Shown in pieces: positions 43,809-51,674 of a DNA stretch of 64,000 bases; position 1 is the first letter of the stretch, and each line of letters opens with the position of its first letter. The notes under the pieces are model-generated. The model ran no database searches, had not been told where the DNA came from, and was given only the letters and a program-made list of their open reading frames with translations. This DNA comes from JAJEAD01 sp965221555 (lineage in GTDB: Bacteria > Pseudomonadota > Gammaproteobacteria > HK1): positions 2,046,001-2,110,000 of the forward strand of contig OZ244895.1 of assembly GCA_965221555.1 (NCBI GenBank), read 5' to 3'. A program made the position numbers and the translations under genes.

Positions 43809-45008
43809 CTAGAGCCCCAGCACCGCCTTGGCGATGATGTTCTTCTGGATCTCGTTGGATCCGGAATAGATGGAAGTCTTGCGCATGTTGAAGTAGCTGC
43901 GCGAGGCGTAGCCGGTCGGAGTCGGGCCTACCGGCTCCTCGTTGTAGCCCTCCGCGAGCTGCTCGGGAACCACGGGGAGGGCGTAGTGTCCCAGGGCTTC
44001 CACCGTGAGCTCGGTGATGCGTTGCTGCACCTCGGTGCCGCGGATCTTGAGCATCGACGCTTCGGCGCCCATCGCGTCCGGGCCCCCGGGTCCGAAGAGG
44101 AAGCGCTGCTCGGTAAGCTCCAGGGCGCGAAGCTCAAGCTCGACCCCGGCGAGGGCGTCGGCAAAGTCCTCGTCGTCGATGAGACGGCCGCCCGGCCACG
44201 ACGCGTCCTCGGCGATGCGCTTGAGCCGCGCGAGGCTCGCCTGCGAGCGCGACACCTCCGCGGTGCCGAATCGCTCCAGGCCGAGAATGTACTTCGCGAC
44301 CGTCCAGCCCCGGTGCTCTTCTCCGAGGCGGTTCGCGACCGGCACCCGGACATCGTCGAAGAAGGTCTGGTTGGTCTCGTGGCCGCCATCGAAAGTGAGG
44401 ATGGGTCGCAGCTCGATTCCGGGGGTCTTCATGTCCACGAGAAGCACCGTGATGCCGTGCTGCTTCTTCCCCGAGTTGTCGGTGCGGAAGAGGCCGAACA
44501 TCCAGTCCGCGTGGTGACCGTCGCTGGTCCACATCTTGGCGCCGTTCAGGACGTAGTGGTCGCCCTCTCTGACCGCGCTCGTCTGAAGGGATGCGAGGTC
44601 GGAGCCGGCGTTCGGTTCCGAGTAGCCCTGACACCACAGGATGTCACCCTTGAGGATCGCGGGCAGGAACTGCTTCTGCATCTCCGGGGTCCCGAACTCG
44701 ATGATCGCGGGCCCGATCATGCCGGCGCCGAAAATGGGCACTCGGGGAGCATCGTTGAGGGCGAGTTCGCGCTCGAAGACGTACTGCTGCTCGAAGGTCC
44801 AGCCCGGGCCGCCCATTTCCTTGCTCCACCCCGGAGCGCTCCAGCCTCCCTTGCGGTAGAGCATGCGCAGCCAGCGCTTGGAGTCCTCGCCCTCGATGTC
44901 GCTTTCGTGGCGCACCGTGCGCTTGAACTCCTCGGGGACCTCGTCCCGGCAGAAGGCACGGATCTCTTCTCGCAGCGCCTCGGTCTCGGGCCGGTATGCG
45001 ATCTCCAT
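43809..45008 (-). CDS. Acyl-CoA dehydrogenase, PimC-like large subunit
   Basis: A 399-residue acyl-CoA dehydrogenase. WCQGYSEPNAGSDLASLQT and NGAKMWTSDGHHADWM are the flavin and substrate motifs; the C-terminus RKTSIYSGSNEIQKNIIAKAVLGL is diagnostic of PimC-type large subunits, which pair with a PimD-type partner such as the next gene. They dehydrogenate dicarboxylyl-CoA, branched or steroid side-chain CoA esters. AGGAG eight bases before the ATG supports the start. Confidence 0.88.
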   Translation of the reverse strand: MEIAYRPETEALREEIRAFCRDEVPEEFKRTVRHESDIEGEDSKRWLRMLYRKGGWSAPGWSKEMGGPGWTFEQQYVFERELALNDAPRVPIFGAGMIGPAIIEFGTPEMQKQFLPAILKGDILWCQGYSEPNAGSDLASLQTSAVREGDHYVLNGAKMWTSDGHHADWMFGLFRTDNSGKKQHGITVLLVDMKTPGIELRPILTFDGGHETNQTFFDDVRVPVANRLGEEHRGWTVAKYILGLERFGTAEVSRSQASLARLKRIAEDASWPGGRLIDDEDFADALAGVELELRALELTEQRFLFGPGGPDAMGAEASMLKIRGTEVQQRITELTVEALGHYALPVVPEQLAEGYNEEPVGPTPTGYASRSYFNMRKTSIYSGSNEIQKNIIAKAVLGL

Positions 45009-45434
45009 GTGGGGTCTCCTGCTGCCTTCGTCGCGCCCCGCATGCTAGCCGCAATGTTTGACCGATGCACGACCGCGCACGCGCATCTGCCGACCGGGAC
45101 GTTGTCGAACGCGAGTCGGGTCGCGGGACGGCACGGTCCCGGTACGCCCGCATGGTCCCGGCTCGCGAGCGCCCTTGCCGTTGCCGGCGTCTGCGCAGGC
45201 TCTCGCCTCGCGATTCGGGTCGCGGGAAGGCTCGGTCCCGTTACGCCCGCCGGGTCCCGGTACGCCCACATGGTCCCGGCTCGAGAGCGCCCTTGCCCGG
45301 ACCGGCGTCTGCGCGCGCGCCCGATTCGCGCGTCGGTGGAATCTCGCGGCGGACCTCAGGCGCCCGCCGGAGGCGGTCGGCCCGACGCCGGGCGCCGCCT
45401 ACCCCGCGGCGTTCCGGTGAGCGTGGCGCCCGCG
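45009..45434. repeat. Intergenic region with a local tandem repeat and a second repeat family
   Basis: About 45050-45120 is homologous, inverted, to 58543-58613. From 45116 to about 45320 there are two direct copies, about 99 bases apart, beginning TCGGGTCGCGGGA and carrying GGTCCCGGTACGCCC and GGCTCGCGAGCGCCCTTGCC; the second has an additional internal 20-bp duplication around GGGTCCCGGTACGCCC. No gene is credible here. Confidence 0.65.
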
Positions 45435-46643
45435 TCACCCATTCTCGTAGAGCTTGATCGGCAGGGTGTTCAGGACCTCGCAGCCGGTGGCGCTCACGCG
45501 CACCGACGCGCTCGTCACGATCCCCATTTCGTCGAAGATCAGGCAGCCGGGCACGAGGTGGAAGGTCATGTTCTCTTCGAGCACGCGCTTCTCGCCCTTG
45601 CGGATGCTGAAGATCTGGCCCTCTCCCCAGTCCGGCGGGTAGTTGACGCCGATCGAGTACCCGATGCGGTGCCGGTGCCAGGGCCCGAAACCCGCCTTGG
45701 CGATGACGTCCCGGCCCGCCTTGTCGACCTTCTCGCTCACCGCGCCGGGGCGGATCGCGTCGACTACCGCGTGCAGTGCGGTCTCCGTCGCATGGTAGAG
45801 CCGGCGCAGCTTCGGTTTTACCCGGCCCACGGTGGCGGCGCGGAACACCGCCCCGCAGTAGCGGTTCTTCGACGCCGCGATCTCGAAGATGCAGTGGTCG
45901 TTCCGGGCGAGGCGGCGCCCGCGCCAGGTGGAGTGGCAGGCGCCGGAGCGACGGCCTGACGCGATGAAGTTGGGAAGCCCGGTGTATTCCGCTCCCAGGG
46001 CACACCACTCCCGGTGCAGCGCTCCGGCGATCTCGTCTTCGGTGACGCCGGCCCGGGTCGCCTCGATGCCCGCGAGGCAGGCCTTGTCGGCAATCGCGAC
46101 CGCCTTGCGGATCATCGCCACTTCCGCCTCCGACTTGATGAGCCGGGCCGCCTCCACCGTGTCCGAGGCATCGATTATGTGCGCGTTCGGGAGGAGCCGT
46201 TCCAGCGCTTCGTATTCCTCCACCGTGAAGAACCAGCCCTTCTTCTCCACCCCGATGCGGTGGCGTGAGAGCCCCATCCGTTCGACGGTGCGGGCCGTCA
46301 GCTCGACGGGGACCTGGTGGTCGTTGGCCGCCGCAAGCCGGGTGAGCCACGAGAACTCCGGAGCGTTGGTCTCGATCTCCAGGCGGCGCCCCACCATTAC
46401 CGGCTGCTGGCCGCGGGCGATGACGAGACAGTGGTATCCGTAGTACCCGGGAGTCTCGTAACCGGTGAGGTAGGTGATGTTCTCGGGACTGCGTACCAGC
46501 AGCGCGTCCACGCCCGCGCCGTCCATGTTCTCAAGTACCGCGTCGTAGCGTCGCTCGTACTCCTCGCGGCTGAAGGGCAGACGTCGGTGCAGGTTCATCG
46601 TCAGGCGATGACCGGCGGGGCTCTTGCGGGTGGTCTTCTTCAT
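45435..46643 (-). CDS. M24-family (DoeA/creatinase-like) hydrolase, paralogue 1
   Basis: A 402-residue creatinase-fold protein: N-terminal domain residues 20-160 (LPFSREEYERRYDAVLENM, NITYLTGYETPGYYGYH), C-terminal pita-bread domain with CHSTWRGRRLARND, FEIAASKNRYCGAVFR and the IGYSIGVNYPPDWGE motif. In M24 aminopeptidases two aspartates in the corresponding VxxDxGxxxxGYxxDxxR region bind metal; here Glu and a non-acidic residue stand there, as in ectoine hydrolase and creatinase. The likely activity is hydrolysis of a C-N bond in a small cyclic or guanidino compound. AGGAGGAG nine bases before the ATG. Grouped with RidA, MFS and sulfatase genes. Confidence 0.8.
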   Translation of the reverse strand: MKKTTRKSPAGHRLTMNLHRRLPFSREEYERRYDAVLENMDGAGVDALLVRSPENITYLTGYETPGYYGYHCLVIARGQQPVMVGRRLEIETNAPEFSWLTRLAAANDHQVPVELTARTVERMGLSRHRIGVEKKGWFFTVEEYEALERLLPNAHIIDASDTVEAARLIKSEAEVAMIRKAVAIADKACLAGIEATRAGVTEDEIAGALHREWCALGAEYTGLPNFIASGRRSGACHSTWRGRRLARNDHCIFEIAASKNRYCGAVFRAATVGRVKPKLRRLYHATETALHAVVDAIRPGAVSEKVDKAGRDVIAKAGFGPWHRHRIGYSIGVNYPPDWGEGQIFSIRKGEKRVLEENMTFHLVPGCLIFDEMGIVTSASVRVSATGCEVLNTLPIKLYENG

Positions 46644-46660
46644 CGCTTCGCTCCTCCTGA

Positions 46661-46690
46661 CCCGAAAGTTTCACTGATACTCGGCCGCCC
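46661..46690 (+). repeat. TIR element copy F1 (left end fragment)
   Basis: A degenerate left end CCCGAAAGTTTCACTGATACTCGGCCGCC, interrupted before the interior. Confidence 0.5.
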
Positions 46691-46698
46691 AGCCTGTT

Positions 46699-46757
46699 GA
46701 ATTCACCGATTTTCGGCCACTTCGGGCGTCAAGATGCCGAGATGATTGGGCGCACGA
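46699..46757 (+). repeat. TIR element copy F2 (left arm)
   Basis: AATTCACCGATTTTCGGCC, ACTTCGGGCGTCAAGATGCCG and GGGCGCACG match the left arm of the repeat family. The right arm is missing. It lies between the M24 and ridA genes. Confidence 0.65.
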
Positions 46758-46841
46758 CGCCGTCCGTGCCGGTGGAAGCGCGTCCACCGCCGCGGATCGT
46801 GAAACGGGGGCGACCAGCGTCTCGGATTCCCGCCCGGCGCC

Positions 46842-47225
46842 TCAGAGGGGCTTGTAGGCGGTGACCTCGACCTCCACCCGGACATCGATCATCAGTCCGC
46901 TCTCCACCGTGGAACGCACGGGGGGCGAGTCGGAGAAGTACTCGGCGTAGACCCCATTGAACCCGGCGAAATCGGCTCGGTCCGCGAGCCATGCCGTGGC
47001 CTTGATGACATCGGAGAGCTCGCAGCCCGCCTCGCCCAGGAGCTCCTTGATGTTCTCCATCACCACCCGGGTCTGGGCTTCGATGGAGCCGGTCTCGACG
47101 CTGCCGTCGCTGCGCAGCGGTACCTGACCGGAGAGATAGACGTAGTCGCCGGCGCGAATCGCCTTCGACAGGGGAACCGTGTTACCGCCAAAGACGACCG
47201 GGCCTCCGATGATCTGTTTGCCCAT
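46842..47225 (-). CDS. RidA-family protein (enamine/imine deaminase)
   Basis: A 127-residue Rid protein. AGDYVYLSGQVPL, the QTRVVMENIKELLGEAGC helix and PVRSTVES with the conserved substrate-binding Arg are typical. RidA hydrolyses reactive enamine/imine intermediates such as 2-aminoacrylate produced by PLP enzymes and ammonia-lyase-like reactions to ketoacids plus ammonia. AGGAGG lies eight bases before the ATG. The position between an M24 hydrolase and an MFS transporter, downstream of two ammonia-lyase homologues, suggests a job in the same pathway rather than general housekeeping. Confidence 0.92.
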   Translation of the reverse strand: MGKQIIGGPVVFGGNTVPLSKAIRAGDYVYLSGQVPLRSDGSVETGSIEAQTRVVMENIKELLGEAGCELSDVIKATAWLADRADFAGFNGVYAEYFSDSPPVRSTVESGLMIDVRVEVEVTAYKPL

Positions 47226-47380
47226 TTTGCTGCCTCCTGGTTCGAGAACGCCGGCCGCGGGTCCTCCGCGACCGTGCGGCGCTATCCTAACCCGCAAACT
47301 CCCATCGGCGGTTCGCGATACGCCCGTCATCGCGCTCACGTGAAGGCTCCGTTGGTCGATCCGGCCTCGACCGCATCGCG

Positions 47381-48592
47381 TCAGAATCGCCGGATCGCGG
47401 GAGTGATCAGCACCGCGATCGCAATCACCAGGAGCACTCCCGCGCCGTTCAGATAGAGGGCGGCGCCGAGCCCCACCGTCGAGGCGAGCAGGCCCATCTC
47501 CAGGTGTCCGAGCGGGGAGCTGCCGATCGCGAACACCCATGCCCCCATCGCCCGCCCCCGGAGCCGGTTGGGAACACAGAGCTGCATCATCGCCTGGGTG
47601 AGAATGTCCCACGCGCAGATGAGGCCGGAGATGAGCGCCAGGATCAGGATGATGCCGGGCACGGAAGTCATGGCTCCCAGGGTCACCACACCGGCCCCGA
47701 GCACGGTGACGACTCCGATGTAGACCACCCCGCGTCGGCGGATGTTTCCGTACCAGGTCATGATCACTCCCGCGATCAGTCCGCCGGCCGACTGGGCCCC
47801 GTGCAGGAGGCCGAGGCCTTCCGCGTCGATCTCGAGTCGCATGAGGGCGAGCTCCGGCAGCGCGGTGTTGTAGGAGGTGCCGAAGATCTCGACGAGCGCG
47901 GTGACGACGGTGAGGATAAGCAGGGTGCGGTTGGTGGCGAGTTCCCGCAGGTAGTCGGCGATGTTGCGCCGCAGCGGCGTGTGGTCGACCTCCGCCGCCA
48001 CGCCGGCGGAGCGCAGGCGCAGCAGACACGCCAGCGCCGCGCACTGCGCAAGGCCGAGCAGCAGGAACGCGAAGGCGGGACCGAAGTGTTGCATCACCAC
48101 GCCGCACGAGACGGCGCCGACCAGCATTCCGGCGCGCACGCTGAGCGTGACCCACCCGAGGGCGGAGACCGCGTGGGCGGGGCCGGCGAGGTCGAAGGCG
48201 TAGCTGAGTCGCACCGGGTGATAGACCGCGCGCAGGGCTCCCAGGACCGTCACGATGGTGAGCGTGAGCGCGAGACCGGTATCGCCGGGCACGGAGACGA
48301 GTGCGAAGACGCCGAAGGCAAGGATCAGGCCAAGCTCCGCGCTGCGCAGAAGACGGCGCCGGTCCATCCGGTCCGAGACCGCGCCCGTCGGCACCCCGAG
48401 GAGGAGCTGGGGGGCGTGGTAGAGCGCTATCGCGACCCCGACCCAGCCCGAAGAGCCGGTCGCGAGCAGCGGCAGGAGGCCGATGAGCACGAAGTCGCCG
48501 CCGAAGCCGACGCTGTTGAGGGCGGAGGCGGCCACCAGCCATCGAAAGTCGCGCCCGCGAAGGACCGCGGTACGGGATCCCGCCGTGTTCAT
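47381..48592 (-). CDS. MFS transporter
   Basis: A 403-residue major facilitator protein with about twelve helices. The loop 2-3 motif GAVSDRMDRRRLL is present at residues 74-86, and the central loop LRSAGVAAEVDHTPLRRNI divides the two halves. It resembles the MFS_3/enterobactin-exporter-like group. Substrate unknown; the neighbouring sulfatase and lyase-like genes hint at uptake or export of their substrate. The start has no strong ribosome site and lies 60 bases after the sulfatase stop. Confidence 0.9.
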   Translation of the reverse strand: MNTAGSRTAVLRGRDFRWLVAASALNSVGFGGDFVLIGLLPLLATGSSGWVGVAIALYHAPQLLLGVPTGAVSDRMDRRRLLRSAELGLILAFGVFALVSVPGDTGLALTLTIVTVLGALRAVYHPVRLSYAFDLAGPAHAVSALGWVTLSVRAGMLVGAVSCGVVMQHFGPAFAFLLLGLAQCAALACLLRLRSAGVAAEVDHTPLRRNIADYLRELATNRTLLILTVVTALVEIFGTSYNTALPELALMRLEIDAEGLGLLHGAQSAGGLIAGVIMTWYGNIRRRGVVYIGVVTVLGAGVVTLGAMTSVPGIILILALISGLICAWDILTQAMMQLCVPNRLRGRAMGAWVFAIGSSPLGHLEMGLLASTVGLGAALYLNGAGVLLVIAIAVLITPAIRRF

Positions 48593-48652
48593 CGGCGAAC
48601 AGTAACTTCGAGGCTCGGGGGCGCCGGGACGAGAATCGGGGCGAAGTCGCGG

Positions 48653-50182
48653 CTAACGCTTCTGGTCGCTCCAGGCCGGGTCGTAGATGCCCTGGATGTC
48701 GCCGTCGTCGCGCACGTACTCCCGCGAGGCGTCCCGCCTCGGGTTGAAATCCCAGGCAGTGCGCCGGCCGGTCGCGAGCGCCTGGTGCAGGAAGAGGCGC
48801 CGGCGCTGGCTCTCGATGACCCGCTGCTTGAGGTCGGCGGGGTTCCACTGGCGAAACACCGTCTCGCGGAGCTCCGATTCCACCGCCTGCGCCGTCTGCG
48901 CGCCCGCGAGATTCTCGAGTTCGTCCGGGTCGGCCTCGAGGTCGTAGAGCAGGGGCGGGTCGTCTTCGCAGTGGATGTACTTGAAGCGGCCGCGGCGCAC
49001 CATCAGAAGTGGCGATTGCGCGCCTTCGCCACAGTATTCGCTGTAGGCGGTGTCGGGCCAGGCGTCGGCGCTGCCCCCCGCGAGGTTCGCGAGCCCGTTT
49101 CCATCCGTCGGGGCCATCAGCTCCGGCGCATCGCCGTCTCCGGCCCACTCCAGGAAGGTGGGGAAGAGATCGAGCAGCGACACGTTTTCCTTCACGCGTC
49201 GCGGCCGGTACATGCCGGGCGCGTACACGATCATCGGGACGCGAACCGACCACTCGTAGAAGCACATCTTGAACCAGAGACCACGCTCTCCGAGCATGTC
49301 GCCGTGGTCGGCGCTCAGCACGACGATGGTCCGATCCTTCTCCCCGATCGCTTCCAGGGTGTCGAGCACGCGGCCTATCCGCTCGTCCAGCCAGCTCATG
49401 ACCGCGTAGTAGGCGCGGCGCGCACGGCGGATGTCGGCGGGGGCGATCTCGTCCATGTGGCGGCCGATGGTGTAGTGGAGGCGGCGGCTGTGCGCGTCGC
49501 GCTCGTCCCAGGGAATGTCGCCGACCTTCGGATCGTCGATCTCGTCGTCCCGGTACTGGTCCCAGTGCGTGGGCGGCGCGAGGTAAGGGTCGTGCGGGCT
49601 GATGAAGGAGGTGGCGAGAAAGAAGGGCCGGCCGTCGTCGAGGTCGGCGTGGTCGTGCAGCCAGCGGCAGGCGGCGACGCCGACCTCCTCGTCGTAGCTG
49701 GTGTTCACGCTCCGGCGCCACGCGCCGGCATCGAGCACCGCGCGCATCGAGTGGTACCAGGGCGTCCAGTGGGTCGGCCCGAGCGACCAGTCCGTCGTCC
49801 ACTTGAAATCGGAGGGATAGACATCGGTGGTGACGCGATCCTCGAACCCGTGGAGCTGGTCCGCACCGATGAAGTGCATCTTGCCCGAGAGGCAGGTGTG
49901 GTAGCCCATCACCCGCAGGTAATGTGCGAAGGTCGGCACTTCGGAGGGAAGCTCGCAGGCGTTGTCGTAGGACCCGATGCGGCTCGGCAGACGGCCGGAC
50001 ATGAAGCTGAAACGCGCCGGGGCGCAGATCGGATAGTTGCAGTACGCGTTCTCGAAGACGACTCCCTCTTCGGCCAGCCGCTCGATGTTCGGCGTGCGGC
50101 ACACCGCGCCACCGTAGGGACGCAACACCTGGGGCGCGAGCTGGTCCATCATGATGAAGAGGATGTTGGGTCTTCTGGTCAC
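48653..50182 (-). CDS. betC: Choline-sulfatase-like arylsulfatase-family enzyme
   Basis: A 509-residue type I sulfatase. Metal and active-site motifs include NILFIMMDQLAPQ (Asp13), CAPAR with Cys53 as the residue converted to formylglycine, SGKMHFIGADQLHGFE, SPHDPY and SADHGDMLGERG. The YCNYPICAPARFSFMSGRLPS block, the LHGFEDRVTTDVYPSDFKW segment and the conserved C-terminal domain match choline-sulfatase BetC. Choline oxidation genes (betA/betB) are not adjacent, so a related sulfate ester is possible. The GTG start at 50182 lies seven bases after the stop of the ammonia-lyase-like gene. Confidence 0.85.
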   Translation of the reverse strand: MTRRPNILFIMMDQLAPQVLRPYGGAVCRTPNIERLAEEGVVFENAYCNYPICAPARFSFMSGRLPSRIGSYDNACELPSEVPTFAHYLRVMGYHTCLSGKMHFIGADQLHGFEDRVTTDVYPSDFKWTTDWSLGPTHWTPWYHSMRAVLDAGAWRRSVNTSYDEEVGVAACRWLHDHADLDDGRPFFLATSFISPHDPYLAPPTHWDQYRDDEIDDPKVGDIPWDERDAHSRRLHYTIGRHMDEIAPADIRRARRAYYAVMSWLDERIGRVLDTLEAIGEKDRTIVVLSADHGDMLGERGLWFKMCFYEWSVRVPMIVYAPGMYRPRRVKENVSLLDLFPTFLEWAGDGDAPELMAPTDGNGLANLAGGSADAWPDTAYSEYCGEGAQSPLLMVRRGRFKYIHCEDDPPLLYDLEADPDELENLAGAQTAQAVESELRETVFRQWNPADLKQRVIESQRRRLFLHQALATGRRTAWDFNPRRDASREYVRDDGDIQGIYDPAWSDQKR

Positions 50183-50189
50183 GGATCTC

Positions 50190-51674
50190 TCACTCTCCGG
50201 GGCGGACGGGATCGGGCAGCCACGCGGCGTCGTGCACCGCCGCCTTCGCGAAGGCGCCGGCGAGCGCTTCGAGGCGGTCCGCCATGTCGTTCGGAGCGCG
50301 CTCCACCACCGGCGGCGCATACCGTTTCACCTCGTCGGCCAGCGGGGCGAGGGCGCGGGGCGGGCGGCGCGAGGTGACATGCAGCGCCTGGCATGCGGCA
50401 ACGGCGAGTATCGCGAGCGCGCTGTCCAGGCAGCGGCTCGCGGTGCGGTGCTTGCTCCAGGCGAGCATGGTGGGAGAGGGCACGTCGTTCTGGCCCGCGA
50501 AGCCACCGCCCTCGCTCGCGGGCAGAAAGGTGCGCACGGCGGCGTGGCGGGCTTCCTCGGCGTATCCGACGCCGATGAAGGCGAGCAGTCCGGTGCCAAA
50601 GGGCGACCCGGAGCCCGGCATCGCCAGTCCCTCGGGCAACGCGGAGACGTCGGGGTCGTGCAGGCGGTGGACGTGGTGATCGCTCAGGGTGCAGAGGTCC
50701 GCGTAGCGCGCGTTCAGCGCGTCGATGGCCGGAGCGGCCTGCGCGTTGTGGTAGCCGCCGGTGGAGTACGCGCGGCCGAGGGGATGCCGCCGGTCGGGGG
50801 GCAGATACACGGGGTTGTCGGTAACTGAGGCGATGGAGATCTCCGCCACCTCGCGCATCGTCTCGTGTGCCCGCCACGCGGCGCCGAGCACCTGGGGCAG
50901 GATGCGCCAGCTCACCGGCGCCTGGTAGGGCCGGCGCCCCCGGCGCGGCGCGCCGCGCAGCAGGCGCGAGAGGCGCGCGAGCATCGCCGCCACGTGCCGA
51001 TCGCCACAGGCGCGAGCCAGCGCCGGGTCGTAGGCGTCGAGCGGCGCGGCGAGCGCTTCGATGGACAGCGCGAACACCGCGGTGGCGAGCGCGAAGCGAC
51101 GCCGGGACGTGAGGGCGACATCGGCGGCGAGGCCCGCGCTCACCGGCGAGCCGTTGATGACCGCCATCGGTTCGCCTTCCTGGTAGTCCCCCTGGGGCAT
51201 CGCGCTCATGACGTGGAAGAGCGGCAGGATCTCTCCCGCCCCCACCTGACCCGATGCCGGCAAGCGCGGCATCGGCCCGTCGAGCATCGATGCTATGCGC
51301 TCCGCTACTTCGGGGCGCGACTTGGCGTGCCCCTCGATGTAGTTCGCGAGCCTCGCGAACACGATCATGCGCACCACGCGCTCCGGTACGTCCTCGCCGC
51401 CGAATCCCCAGCCGGGGATGCGCCACACCTCCCGCGATGCGTGGGCGCGCTGTTCCTGCGGTGCGACCGGCTTGGAGGCATGGTGCCCTCCGCCAGACGT
51501 GGTGCCATAGATGAATCGGGTGCGATCGGATTCGAGCAGAGCCATGAAGGCGGCGCGGGTCTCGCGCATGCGCCGCCGGGCCTTGGCCCCGATCCGCACC
51601 CCTTCCCCGCCGAGCGCGACCCGTTCCAGGTTGCGCAGCGTGAAGTCGCGGCGGGAGTTGAGGGTGACGCTCAT
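50190..51674 (-). CDS. HAL/PAL-family ammonia-lyase homologue lacking the MIO serine (copy 1)
   Basis: A 494-residue protein of the histidine/phenylalanine ammonia-lyase fold. Conserved features are the Tyr56 loop FIYGTTSGGG, the PMAVINGSPVSAG helix, SWRILPQVLG with the substrate Arg, SVTDNPVYLP and GGGFAGQNDVPS. The MIO cofactor of the family forms from Ala-Ser-Gly in GASGDLAPL; here the segment is QVGAGEILPL (143-152), so Ser is replaced by Ala and MIO cannot form. It may be a MIO-independent lyase, an isomerase or a binding protein. ATGA overlap with the upstream paralogue, seven bases to the sulfatase gene. Confidence 0.82.
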   Translation of the reverse strand: MSVTLNSRRDFTLRNLERVALGGEGVRIGAKARRRMRETRAAFMALLESDRTRFIYGTTSGGGHHASKPVAPQEQRAHASREVWRIPGWGFGGEDVPERVVRMIVFARLANYIEGHAKSRPEVAERIASMLDGPMPRLPASGQVGAGEILPLFHVMSAMPQGDYQEGEPMAVINGSPVSAGLAADVALTSRRRFALATAVFALSIEALAAPLDAYDPALARACGDRHVAAMLARLSRLLRGAPRRGRRPYQAPVSWRILPQVLGAAWRAHETMREVAEISIASVTDNPVYLPPDRRHPLGRAYSTGGYHNAQAAPAIDALNARYADLCTLSDHHVHRLHDPDVSALPEGLAMPGSGSPFGTGLLAFIGVGYAEEARHAAVRTFLPASEGGGFAGQNDVPSPTMLAWSKHRTASRCLDSALAILAVAACQALHVTSRRPPRALAPLADEVKRYAPPVVERAPNDMADRLEALAGAFAKAAVHDAAWLPDPVRPGE